Shown piece after piece: positions 26,313 to 34,988 of a DNA stretch of 64,000 bases. The translations under genes were made by a program, and so were the position numbers. The stretch is taken from assembly GCA_039939375.1 (NCBI GenBank), contig JBDVJO010000011.1, forward strand, positions 62,001 through 126,000, read 5' to 3'. The notes beneath the pieces were generated by a model. That model was not told where the DNA came from and searched no databases. It was given only the letters and a program-made list of their open reading frames with translations. How positions within the stretch are numbered: position 1 is the first letter of the stretch; each line of letters starts with the position of its first letter. The stretch comes from Paracrocinitomix sp039939375 (GTDB taxonomy: Bacteria; Bacteroidota; Bacteroidia; Flavobacteriales_D; Crocinitomicaceae).

Positions 26313-27308
26313 TTATTCAATAATTTTTATTCCATCTTTAATAATTCCTTTTAGGCTTCTAAAATAAACACCTATTTTAAGGCTGAGTTCGAAGTTATAA
26401 ACAGAAGGGCCAGTATACCAACCTAGCTCTCCACCAAAAGACAATATTATTTGGGGTAATTTATGCCAAACAGCTAAACGTCTAAACCCTATTCTTCCAC
26501 CTATTCTAATCATATTATAATCAAAGTTTTGTAGTTTTTTTTCTTCTACTTGATATTCAATTTGGCTAAAAGCAACAGAATCAATCACTTTACCATACAC
26601 TTGTTGAATAGGAGCAACTAAGCCATCCACATAAAATTCTCGTATATTGAATGCATCAAAAGGCCCCAATTGGCAAAAATCACATTTGAAACCTTTAACT
26701 TGTTGTCTTTTCAAACCAACAGAAAATACCAATTGTTTTTGGCCCATCAACTGAGTAGATCTGACTATATTTTGATTGCCGATAATCAAGTTTTCATATT
26801 CAATTTCATTCATTGAATATTGCTGATATTCTATTCCTAAACCTGCGCCATATCTAATTGTTGATGGCCAATTGAAATTTAATTGATGTGGGGTGCCTTT
26901 ATTGTCTGCAATGTTTAACCTTGACAATTTTACTTTTTCTTTTTTAAAAAAATAAAAGTGACTAAGCGACTTTAATTCTAAACGGTAAAAATTGAGTTTT
27001 TCTTGATTGGTATAGCGCTGTCTAAAATCTAAAGGTGTAAATAGGAAGTTATTTTCTAATGTGTACCATTGGTTTTTTGCATTATACATATGAATTACTT
27101 GACCTAAACCCCACGTCCCTCCTTTTCGATTCACTCTTAAATCCAAAGGAGCAAGACCTAAAATGTTAATTGGAATTGCATCCAAATTGCTTCCGTCTGG
27201 AACCACAAGGCAAGTTTCATTGTTTATTTCAACTCTAAACGTGTCAATGTTCTGTGCTTTGAGCTGATACAATAGTGTGAAAAAAAAGATAACTAATAAA
27301 AGCCTCAT
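26313..27308 (-). CDS. Predicted exported protein, barrel-like
   Basis: An unrecognised 331-residue protein with a signal peptide (MRLLLVIFFFTLLYQLKAQ). The rest alternates short amphipathic strands with Gly and aromatic residues (for example YGAGLGIEYQQYS, LSFGGELGWYTGP, ELSLKIGVYFRSL). This suits an outer-membrane beta-barrel or surface beta-sandwich. A C-x2-C pair (KCDFCQLG, near residue 205) is unusual in such proteins. No neighbour explains its function. Confidence 0.6.
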   Translation of the reverse strand: MRLLLVIFFFTLLYQLKAQNIDTFRVEINNETCLVVPDGSNLDAIPINILGLAPLDLRVNRKGGTWGLGQVIHMYNAKNQWYTLENNFLFTPLDFRQRYTNQEKLNFYRLELKSLSHFYFFKKEKVKLSRLNIADNKGTPHQLNFNWPSTIRYGAGLGIEYQQYSMNEIEYENLIIGNQNIVRSTQLMGQKQLVFSVGLKRQQVKGFKCDFCQLGPFDAFNIREFYVDGLVAPIQQVYGKVIDSVAFSQIEYQVEEKKLQNFDYNMIRIGGRIGFRRLAVWHKLPQIILSFGGELGWYTGPSVYNFELSLKIGVYFRSLKGIIKDGIKIIE

Positions 27309-27404
27309 AAAATGTGAATTTATACAAATTTTACTTTCAGCATTAACTCTTTTATTTGAAAAGCCAATTAAGCCAAGTTTCTAGATTAATTCTATTTTTA
27401 AGCT

Positions 27405-28241
27405 ATGAAAACCTTAATCCCTTTATCGCTGCTATTTACTGTCTTTGTTTTTTCTTGTACAAATGAAGGAACAGTTGATTCTGGTCAAAACTCTAACTCA
27501 GAAGACCCTGACACCTCAACAGTGTTGGATTCAATAGTAGATGAAATCATTCAAATCCCCGTAGACTCGAATAGAAGAAAAATTGATGTATCCGCTTTGT
27601 TTGACAAGGCAACTGAGAACTTTGAGCTGCCCCTAAAAATAGACTCTACCTTTTTAGAAAAGTACGCAATTACTGGAGATGATGCCGAGTATAACTTGAC
27701 TTATCAAGAAGCGCAACATTTGGGGTTTTCTTTTCCTGATGGAAATCTATCCAACTCGCAAAAATGGCAAATTCAAACCTTTGTCAACATGGATTCTTTG
27801 AAGCAATCGAACAAGTTAGAGGATTATTTATCCAGCTTAGATATTGGTCAAGCCAGATATGCAACCGCCAATATGTTTGGTAAGGTTAAGGTGAGCGATC
27901 AAACTACAATTTTATTGTGGAGTTCAGATTACGCCACTTATGAGGCTTGTCCTTACGGAGAAGGTGTCTACATATTTGGTACCGTTTTTACGAACCAGAC
28001 AGCAACTCAAACAAGTCTTTTAGGACAAGAATCAGGAGGTGGAGATGCGCCCGTTTGGGGTGATGAATATCTTGAAAGTGAAATTACGGATTCGACAATT
28101 AGTATTTATAGACTAGAAACCTGGGGAGAGGAAGACTACGAAACCGGTGAAGAAATAATTGAAAAACGAGAAATGCATGAAGTTTTAGGACTATCTGCAT
28201 ATGGATTAATGGTATTAGAAAAAGATGATTATGATTATTAA
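27405..28241 (+). CDS. Lipoprotein, first of a tandem paralogous pair
   Basis: A 278-residue lipoprotein of no family known to me. The signal peptide ends in the lipobox VFSC (Cys18). A Ser/Asp/Glu-rich linker and a conserved body follow. It shares with its downstream neighbour the segments YEACPYGEGVYIFG, SGGGDAPVW, GEEIIEKRE and SLDIGQA, so the two arose by duplication. The final 17 bases overlap the next gene, which implies co-translation. Both are probably anchored to the outer membrane. Confidence 0.8.
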   Translation: MKTLIPLSLLFTVFVFSCTNEGTVDSGQNSNSEDPDTSTVLDSIVDEIIQIPVDSNRRKIDVSALFDKATENFELPLKIDSTFLEKYAITGDDAEYNLTYQEAQHLGFSFPDGNLSNSQKWQIQTFVNMDSLKQSNKLEDYLSSLDIGQARYATANMFGKVKVSDQTTILLWSSDYATYEACPYGEGVYIFGTVFTNQTATQTSLLGQESGGGDAPVWGDEYLESEITDSTISIYRLETWGEEDYETGEEIIEKREMHEVLGLSAYGLMVLEKDDYDY

Positions 28242-29055
28242 ACCCTTAATATTTTGCACTCTCATAGGAAGTGCGCTTATTTTTTCAGCATGCAGTGAAG
28301 CTACTGAATCAGATAACAGTTCGACAGTTGAAACGGCACTAGATACTAATCAAACGGATACTATGACAGAAGTTGAAGAAGTCATAATTCCGGAGCGAAT
28401 ATCATATGATGTCAACAAAATAACTGCCAGACTAGATACCGTTTATCAGTTGCCTTTTATTGTAGATTCTTTACTCTTGGACTCTTTGTTTAATGGCGAT
28501 TTTACTGAAAGTGATTTAAGTTCTCAAGAGGCACAATTTTTAGGATTTAAAATGCCTGAAAACTCTCCTTCTCAATGGTCAAGATATTCGATAACCGAAT
28601 ACATAGAAATTGACTCTATCAAAGAGAATGGAAATTATAATGAGTTTTTGGAATCGTTGGATCTAGGTCAAACGCAAGACGCCAATGCAACTTTACTTGG
28701 GCAAATAACTGTAAGTGAAAATGAGTATTATATCCTTTGGACGACTTCATACTATACTCTTGAAGCTTGCCCTTATGGACATGGAAGTTATATTTGGGCG
28801 ACCTATTTTAACAATAATGAACCATATGACGCAGTTTTAGTAGGTGAAATTTCTGGTGGAGCGGATGCTCCTTATTGGAGCGGAACAACAACTACAGCTG
28901 TTATCACAAAAGAAGGAGCTGAGGTTTTTACATCAACCGAAAGTGGTGGAGATATGGATGAAAAAGGAGAAGAAATTATTGAGAAGTCTGAAAGTACGGT
29001 TAGATATACTTTAACTTCTGAAGCGGTTTTTGAATTTGAAACGATTGCAGATTAA
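28225..29055 (+). CDS. Lipoprotein, second of a tandem paralogous pair
   Basis: A 276-residue paralogue of the preceding lipoprotein, with a signal peptide ending in FSAC (Cys23, counted from the first ATG). Shared features are LEACPYGHGSYIWA, SGGADAPYW, ESLDLGQTQ and GEEIIEKSE. The start ATG lies inside the upstream gene's end. A second ATG two codons later would give MIIKPLIF. It ends four bases into the convergent SUMF1-like gene. The function is unknown. Confidence 0.8.
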   Translation: MIMIIKPLIFCTLIGSALIFSACSEATESDNSSTVETALDTNQTDTMTEVEEVIIPERISYDVNKITARLDTVYQLPFIVDSLLLDSLFNGDFTESDLSSQEAQFLGFKMPENSPSQWSRYSITEYIEIDSIKENGNYNEFLESLDLGQTQDANATLLGQITVSENEYYILWTTSYYTLEACPYGHGSYIWATYFNNNEPYDAVLVGEISGGADAPYWSGTTTTAVITKEGAEVFTSTESGGDMDEKGEEIIEKSESTVRYTLTSEAVFEFETIAD

Positions 29056-30773
29056 TCTCGCAACCTCAACACTAACCGAAACCCAACGGTTGCGAAAGAG
29101 CTGTCTTTATCTGCAAAGCGTTTAGGATAGATTCCGCCTGTATTCACACCTAACGTGTTTTCATAGCGTTCATCATACCAATTACTGCCCATAATCAGTT
29201 TACCATCTTTATCGTTCTTAGCGATTTTATTCGCATCTAGTGGTCGTTGATACTGACAGTAATCAATATCCGCAAAGCAATTGTAATTGATGTAGGCATC
29301 TAGCAATTTCTCATAATCTTGGTAATCCATATCCATCCACTCAGAAACGTTGTTAGAGAGGAATTCAATTCTGTTTTTGAGTGAGTTTTGTTCTGATCTC
29401 GCAATCATCAAATCAACAAAATTTGCTATATCATACTCGTTCAATTCAGGGTAAGCTATTTCTTTTATTTTTTTGCTTTGACTACTTTTTGGATAAAATG
29501 CAACTTGAGTATAATTGACTAAACCTCTTTTGTGCAGTTCATAGTATTTTCCATAGCCATCATTTTCCATTCCAAACAATAAATCAGTTATGATGTGTTC
29601 ATCTCCCAAAACTGCTCCTGAATGTTGTTGAGCAGTAGAATTTATAGCCCACTCAATTTCTTTAAGATTAGGAAGACCCAATTGATAACGTGACATTAGC
29701 TCCGGGAATTCTTTTTCCATTTTCTTTTGTTTCCAATGGATAAAAGCCTTGATTTGCTCATAAGACAGGCCAACAACGGGAAAATTTTCGTACGAAGGAT
29801 GCCAGAAATATAAATTCGCTAAATGTGGGGTTCTTGGAAGATCCTTCATCTTAATCCAAGATGCTGTATCTGGGTAAATCGGCACCGAATGCTCAACGAT
29901 ATAACGTGCGTTTTTAAATTGAGTTCTTACTTTATGATCTATTGAATCTATCTGCTCTTCAATCGTATAATATCTGTAGATCAACTTTTTTGTATTTATC
30001 TGTCTGCGTTTATACCAACGCTCGCTTGGCCGCAAAGTAAGACTCTCAATTATTGGGAAAATACGTTCATGTGGTATCTCCTTCCAATAGTCATAATCAA
30101 AATTTAAAGAGAATAATCCGCGATTGATGAATTTGTTTGAAGGGTCAAAATCCTGCCAAATATCATTGACTGGATCATAATATTGATCGTCATGCTTTAG
30201 CATCTTCGCCATTTCCTTATCTGTAAAAAACTCATCTGGATTATTAATACCATGCCAGTAAATCATGTCTCGTCTTAAAGAATCTAAAACATAACCAACA
30301 AACTCTCTGTATTCTGCATTCGTAATCTCAAAACGAGAAATTAAAAAGGGATTAAAATAATCTTGCACAACATCAGAGTATTTCTCATCTCTAACATAGC
30401 AAGCTGAATTTGAAAAAGAGTCTAACTTTTTCTGGTTGTTCATAGAATCTACCCCAATTCCCCAATTCACATAAATCAACTCGTCTAAGTCTATTTGATG
30501 ACGCAATGCATTGGCTTGCAGAATGGTTATTGAATCTTTCAAATAGTCTTGAGGATTTATTAGAACAAAACCCGGCAGAGCTTTCAATTCTTTTTTGGTA
30601 GGTAAATAATGATTTTTGAGTTTGATTTGATATTCTCCTTCAATAGGATGATAATAGCGAACATCCTCATTCTTTTTACCAAGCACATCACAACTCATAA
30701 AGACTTGCTTCGTTTCTTGTGCAAGTAATTGCCCGCAAACAAATAATATAAATAAACTGAAAATGGGTTTCAT
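29052..30773 (-). CDS. Secreted SUMF1/FGE-like protein (GldJ/GldK-related)
   Basis: The ATG at 30773 gives a signal peptide (MKPIFSLFILFVCGQLLAQ). An upstream GTG would place 12 residues before it. The 573-residue protein carries the formylglycine-generating-enzyme fold, recognised by SRFEITNAEYREFVGYV, FPVVGLSYEQIKAFIHWKQK, NNVSEWMDMD and a C-terminal TVGFRLVLRL. The catalytic cysteine motif of true FGE is not visible, as in the gliding/T9SS proteins GldJ and GldK. A structural role is therefore likelier than enzymatic activity. It follows ygiQ with 35 bases between. Confidence 0.75.
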   Translation of the reverse strand: MKPIFSLFILFVCGQLLAQETKQVFMSCDVLGKKNEDVRYYHPIEGEYQIKLKNHYLPTKKELKALPGFVLINPQDYLKDSITILQANALRHQIDLDELIYVNWGIGVDSMNNQKKLDSFSNSACYVRDEKYSDVVQDYFNPFLISRFEITNAEYREFVGYVLDSLRRDMIYWHGINNPDEFFTDKEMAKMLKHDDQYYDPVNDIWQDFDPSNKFINRGLFSLNFDYDYWKEIPHERIFPIIESLTLRPSERWYKRRQINTKKLIYRYYTIEEQIDSIDHKVRTQFKNARYIVEHSVPIYPDTASWIKMKDLPRTPHLANLYFWHPSYENFPVVGLSYEQIKAFIHWKQKKMEKEFPELMSRYQLGLPNLKEIEWAINSTAQQHSGAVLGDEHIITDLLFGMENDGYGKYYELHKRGLVNYTQVAFYPKSSQSKKIKEIAYPELNEYDIANFVDLMIARSEQNSLKNRIEFLSNNVSEWMDMDYQDYEKLLDAYINYNCFADIDYCQYQRPLDANKIAKNDKDGKLIMGSNWYDERYENTLGVNTGGIYPKRFADKDSSFATVGFRLVLRLRD

Positions 30774-30808
30774 GGTGAAATATAAGAACAAATCACCAAA
30801 AGGTTTCA

Positions 30809-32719
30809 CTATCGTTTTTTACGACTTCTTCTTTTCTCTTTTAACCAATTCGGAACTTCTTTTGAGCCGCCTTTATCCGCAGTTCCTTCTCCTGTCAATC
30901 GCAACAACAAATCTTTTTTACCTGCTTTTAGCAACTTATCCTTTACCCACTGTTTGTTCTCTTTTTTATACCAAAAGAAAAAACGGTGCTGGTCTTGCTT
31001 TTCTTGCTTCGTTTTAGGAGCAAAAGTTGGTTTCAATGTATATGGGTGAACACCAGCATAATAAATCACAGTTGCCACCGTCATTGGTGTTGGGGTAAAA
31101 TCTTGCACCTGTTCTAACTGAAAGCCCATTTCTTTGGTTTCAGCTGCCAAATTCGCCATGTCTTCTTCTTTGCATCCAGGATGTGAAGAGATAAAATAAG
31201 GAATTAATGGTTGATTTAATCCGTGTTTTTCTTGAATGCGATCGTAACTTTCTTTGAACTTGTGAAAGTACTTGAAAGATGGTTTTCGCATGATGCGAAG
31301 TGTATCATCAGCCGTGTGTTCAGGAGCAACTTTTAATCGACCTGAAACGTGGCGTGTAATCACCTGTTCCATATATTCTTCGGCATCATCAGATTGTAAT
31401 TGCTTATTGTAATCTGACACCAATAAGTCGTATCTAATTCCTGAACCAACAAAAGCTTTTTTGACTTTTGGATGCTTATCAACCGCCTTATAAATCTCTG
31501 TTAAAGGCTTATGTTTCGTGTCTAGGTTTGAGCATATTACTGGATGAATGCAAGAAGGACTCACACATTTTTCGCAAATGGCTTCGTCTATTCCTTTCAT
31601 CTTATACATATTGGCAGAAGGTCCGCCAATATCAGAGATATACCCCTTAAATTCAGGATGCTCTGTTACCGCATCTACCTCTTTCATGATAGATTCTTGT
31701 GAACGAGAAGCAATGAATTTTCCTTGATGCGCAGAGATCGTACAAAAGCTGCATCCACCAAAACATCCTCTATGCATGTTAATAGAGAACTTAATCATAT
31801 CATAAGCAGGAATTGCCCCGCGCTTATTGTATTTAGGATGTGGTAATCGGGTATAAGGCAAATCAAACGACTGATCCATTTCTTTTTCAGTCATTGTTTT
31901 ATATGGTGGATTTATCACCAATCGGCTTTCGCCTATATCTTGCGTAATTCTTCGTGCAATTAATTTATTAGATTCTACCTCAACCACTTTAAAGTTGGCT
32001 GCATAAGCTAATTTATCTTGCAGGCATTTTTCATGAGACGAAAGTGCCACATCTTCCCAGTTTTTGTTTTTTGGAAGGTCTTCAGACTTTGGCTGTAAAA
32101 ATGCTGTTTGCGGAATCGTTTTCAACGACTCAAATGGCACTCCTTTTTTCAGCAGGTTGATCATGTCTCTTAAGGGTTGTTCTCCCATTCCATAAACCAA
32201 CATATCTGCTTCACTATCTTCTAAAATTGATGGAAAAAGCTTGTCTGCCCAATAATCATAATGCGTTACTCTTCTGAGAGAAGCTTCAATTCCGCCCAAA
32301 ACAACAGGCACATCTGGATACAGTTCTTTTAAAATCTTGCAATAAACGGTTGCTGCGTAATCAGGTCTAAACCCGGCTTCTCCGCCTGGAGTGTAAGAAT
32401 CCGTAGATCTTTTTCGCTTGCCTGCAGTGTAATGATTCACCATTGAATCCATACAACCAGAGGTCACGCCAAAAAACAACTTCGGTGCACCAAATTTTTT
32501 AAAATCTCTTAAATCATCTTGCCAATTGGGTTGAGGGATAATTCCCACCCGCAAGCCTTCACTTTGTATGATTCTTCCGATAACGGCAGGACCAAAGGCA
32601 GGATGGTCAACATAAGCATCACCAGAAATGATGACAACATCTAGTTCTTCCCAACCGTGAAATTGAAGTTCTTTTTTGGTGATTGGCAACCAATCTTGAT
32701 ATGGCCTTTGCTGAGACAT
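30809..32719 (-). CDS. YgiQ-family radical SAM protein
   Basis: The ATG at 32719 gives the family-typical start (MSQQRPYQDWLPITKKELQ). A TTG 18 bases upstream overlaps a promoter-like element. The 636-residue protein has the long N-terminal domain of YgiQ and the radical SAM motif RGCFGGCSFCTIS (C-x3-C-x2-C), then an extra cysteine group (CEKCVSPSCIHPVIC). The basic C-terminal tail ends KEKRRSRKKR. YgiQ is conserved in many bacteria, with no confirmed reaction. Confidence 0.9.
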   Translation of the reverse strand: MSQQRPYQDWLPITKKELQFHGWEELDVVIISGDAYVDHPAFGPAVIGRIIQSEGLRVGIIPQPNWQDDLRDFKKFGAPKLFFGVTSGCMDSMVNHYTAGKRKRSTDSYTPGGEAGFRPDYAATVYCKILKELYPDVPVVLGGIEASLRRVTHYDYWADKLFPSILEDSEADMLVYGMGEQPLRDMINLLKKGVPFESLKTIPQTAFLQPKSEDLPKNKNWEDVALSSHEKCLQDKLAYAANFKVVEVESNKLIARRITQDIGESRLVINPPYKTMTEKEMDQSFDLPYTRLPHPKYNKRGAIPAYDMIKFSINMHRGCFGGCSFCTISAHQGKFIASRSQESIMKEVDAVTEHPEFKGYISDIGGPSANMYKMKGIDEAICEKCVSPSCIHPVICSNLDTKHKPLTEIYKAVDKHPKVKKAFVGSGIRYDLLVSDYNKQLQSDDAEEYMEQVITRHVSGRLKVAPEHTADDTLRIMRKPSFKYFHKFKESYDRIQEKHGLNQPLIPYFISSHPGCKEEDMANLAAETKEMGFQLEQVQDFTPTPMTVATVIYYAGVHPYTLKPTFAPKTKQEKQDQHRFFFWYKKENKQWVKDKLLKAGKKDLLLRLTGEGTADKGGSKEVPNWLKEKRRSRKKR

Positions 32720-32724
32720 TGGTA

Positions 32725-32732
32725 CAAAGGTA
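32725..32732 (-). promoter_or_regulatory. -7 promoter-like element at the ygiQ start
   Basis: The minus strand reads TACCTTTG, matching TAnnTTTG, only five bases before the ygiQ ATG. A TTG is found about 23 bases further upstream. If this promoter is used, the transcript would start at or very near the ATG, i.e. be leaderless. Confidence 0.4.
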
Positions 32733-32759
32733 GGCAATTAAAGATGGATAAAGAACAAC

Positions 32760-33734
32760 TTAGCCTAGGGTAGTGCCTAAATGCAGCCTCAATTTTAGAT
32801 TTAAAAAGAAGTTGTTGCCAAAAGCATATCGAGGACCTGGTTGAATTCCCACTTCTGCTATGTAGCCTAATCCTATTTTTTTCATATTGAAATACTCATA
32901 TCCAGCGGCAAAACCAATCGGATTCATTTTAGCATTTGAATTCAATTCATACCGGTCAAATAATTGAAGATTTTGGACATTTTCAAACGGAACTAAAACA
33001 TCATCCAACGTTTGCCCAACTCCTATTAAGCCATGAAAGTAAATTCTAGAAAATTCTCGCCAGTTTTTTGTTCCATATTTTTCAGCTTTGATTTTAAAGT
33101 TTAAAGTGGATACTCTGCTAGCTCCAAGTCGAATAATTTTTTGAGTAAAATAAGTTGAAACTGACGCATCATTTTTACTTGATTCAATTTCTGCTTGATT
33201 TCCATCTTCGTCAACTCCAGTTAATATTGAGTTTCCAAAATTATAATAGCTTACACCTCCACTAAATCCAATATCTGCTCCCCAACGAAATGACTTGTAT
33301 GCCGGAATTAACTTTTCTAATTTAGGTTGACGCCTGTGCCTCAGCATCATTTTTTGATCCATTTTTTTTGCATCATTTTTAAAATAAAATGAAAAATCAA
33401 AGCCTATATCTCTTGATCGTTCAGGCAAGTACACTGATTCAGTAGTTGGTTTTCCGTTTAAAGATTTATCCGTATAACCTTCGGCAAAATGCATTCTTGA
33501 ATGAAAATTAAAATTGAACTTTTCATGCTTGATGTTTGCATCTGCTCCCAATGCAAAAAGAGTTGTGTTGTAGGGGTTCAAGCCAATATCATAAGTCAAT
33601 CCGGCTGAAAACCAAGCATAATTTGGTTTGTCGTAAATAAACGAATACTTCAGTTCTGACTGTGCAGAATCAGCCTGCGAATAGGAAGATATGCCTACAA
33701 TCAAGTTGATGGCGAATAAAAACCACTTTACCAT
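32760..33734 (-). CDS. Predicted exported outer-membrane protein
   Basis: The ATG at 33734 is preferred. It gives a signal peptide (MVKWFLFAINLIVGISSYSQ), and it lies directly behind the stop of the upstream lipoprotein gene (33736), whereas an upstream start would overlap that gene by 40 codons. The 324-residue protein has repeated amphipathic strands and a terminal FLNLKLRLHLGTTLG, typical of an outer-membrane barrel end. I recognise no named family. It probably forms an operon with the Cys-rich lipoprotein upstream. Confidence 0.6.
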   Translation of the reverse strand: MVKWFLFAINLIVGISSYSQADSAQSELKYSFIYDKPNYAWFSAGLTYDIGLNPYNTTLFALGADANIKHEKFNFNFHSRMHFAEGYTDKSLNGKPTTESVYLPERSRDIGFDFSFYFKNDAKKMDQKMMLRHRRQPKLEKLIPAYKSFRWGADIGFSGGVSYYNFGNSILTGVDEDGNQAEIESSKNDASVSTYFTQKIIRLGASRVSTLNFKIKAEKYGTKNWREFSRIYFHGLIGVGQTLDDVLVPFENVQNLQLFDRYELNSNAKMNPIGFAAGYEYFNMKKIGLGYIAEVGIQPGPRYAFGNNFFLNLKLRLHLGTTLG

Positions 33735-33735
33735 T

Positions 33736-34323
33736 TTAATTGAATGAAACGTTAAACCATTGAACTTCTGAAGGCGCACTTTGTCCTGCTTCATGAAAAC
33801 TATAATCGCAAGATTGAATTTTATATACACCAGACGTATTGGTGACATAGACATCCCCAGTTCCTACTTTATTCCCGTTGGTTGGGTCATAAAACTTAAT
33901 ATAAACTTCGTTGTCTGCTAAAGATAAACTATCTGTAACGCCCGTATAGGTAGTTACTACATTTGGTTTACTTCCAAACATAACTTGTAAATATTTTGTG
34001 GTTCCACCACCTGTGTAGGCGTTAAAAATCCAAGCTTCATTTTCAAGAAGTGATTCGGTGCTTGTCACAGAAAAGGTCTGACCCATTACCCCATTATGAA
34101 TGTATGTTTTATTGCTAGTATTATTACATGGCGCTTCATTCAATTCACAAGCTGAACATTCCGAGCCACCACAATCTGTTCCTAACTCATCTCCATCAAA
34201 AATGAGATTTGAGCAATCTAAAGGTCCTGCATTAGAAACTAAATTGTAATCTCTTTCTTCTTTTTTACGACAAGAAACAGTTACTAAAATTATCAGGGCG
34301 AAAAGAATTAAACCATTTTTCAT
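33736..34323 (-). CDS. Cysteine-containing lipoprotein with DCGG motif
   Basis: A 195-residue lipoprotein. The signal peptide ends in the lipobox TVSC (Cys18). A short Cys-rich segment GDELGTDCGGSECSACE resembles the DCGG..C..C linker motif found in many secreted Bacteroidota proteins. A beta-rich domain with no family I can name follows. It is separated by one base from the following barrel-like gene, suggesting the two act together. It is divergent from the sigma-factor gene that begins about 100 bases away. Confidence 0.7.
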   Translation of the reverse strand: MKNGLILFALIILVTVSCRKKEERDYNLVSNAGPLDCSNLIFDGDELGTDCGGSECSACELNEAPCNNTSNKTYIHNGVMGQTFSVTSTESLLENEAWIFNAYTGGGTTKYLQVMFGSKPNVVTTYTGVTDSLSLADNEVYIKFYDPTNGNKVGTGDVYVTNTSGVYKIQSCDYSFHEAGQSAPSEVQWFNVSFN

Positions 34324-34424
34324 AATCTTTATTCAAGCGTTATAAAAGTACAGAAAGCAATTAGATATATTTAGAAAACGTTAAATTTGAAACAGCAATT
34401 AAAGAAATTCTTAGCTTTACTCAT

Positions 34425-34988
34425 CTGAATCAATCCACAACCATATCATCAGAAGAAATTGTAAGTCGCTTATTAAAGGGTGACCCAGAAGCTTGCTCTG
34501 CTCTTTACGATCAGTATGCTGGTTCGCTTTATGGGGTGATTTTAAAAATTGTTCGGTCTGAAGATGATGCACAAGATGTGCTGCAGGATGCCTTTGTGAA
34601 AATCTGGAAAAACATCAAAAAATTTGACAGATCTAAGGGAACCCTATTCACTTGGATGCTAAATATTGCACGTAATACAGCTATTGATAAATATAGAAAG
34701 CTGAAGAAAGAAGGAAAGGTAGAAATCCAAATTGTTGAATCAGGCGTAGGTATGTCAGCTGAACATTCAAATGAACAATCTACAGATAAGATTGGTTTGA
34801 AAGAAGAAGTGAAGAAGTTGAACCCTGAGCATCAGTTGATGATAGATTATATTTATTTTCAAGGATATACTCAGCAAGAAGTGGCAGATGAATTGGAAAT
34901 GCCTTTGGGAACAGTTAAAACAAGAGTAAGAAGCGCAGTTATTGAGCTAAGAAAAACATTTTTAAATTTTATATTGTTTTGGATATAA
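34425..34988 (+). CDS. ECF-type sigma factor (RskA-partnered) with non-standard start
   Basis: The family N-terminus is plainly encoded before the first standard start (GTG at 34536): codons 34452-34535 read EEIVSRLLKGDPEACSALYD and on into region 2. The frame is open back to a TAG at 34362, but it contains no ATG, GTG or TTG upstream of 34536. CTG at 34425, or ATA at 34443, are the best candidates, and I mark CTG. Region 2 (DDAQDVLQDAFVKIWKNIKK, MLNIARNTAIDKYR) and region 4 (EVADELEMPLGTVKTRVRSA) are intact. The gene overlaps the anti-sigma start by ten bases. Confidence 0.85.
   Translation: MNQSTTISSEEIVSRLLKGDPEACSALYDQYAGSLYGVILKIVRSEDDAQDVLQDAFVKIWKNIKKFDRSKGTLFTWMLNIARNTAIDKYRKLKKEGKVEIQIVESGVGMSAEHSNEQSTDKIGLKEEVKKLNPEHQLMIDYIYFQGYTQQEVADELEMPLGTVKTRVRSAVIELRKTFLNFILFWI

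Noticed and set aside
33735..33854. N-terminal extension of the barrel-like protein by 40 residues
   Set aside because: It would run through the end of the upstream lipoprotein gene and place residues before a clear signal peptide.
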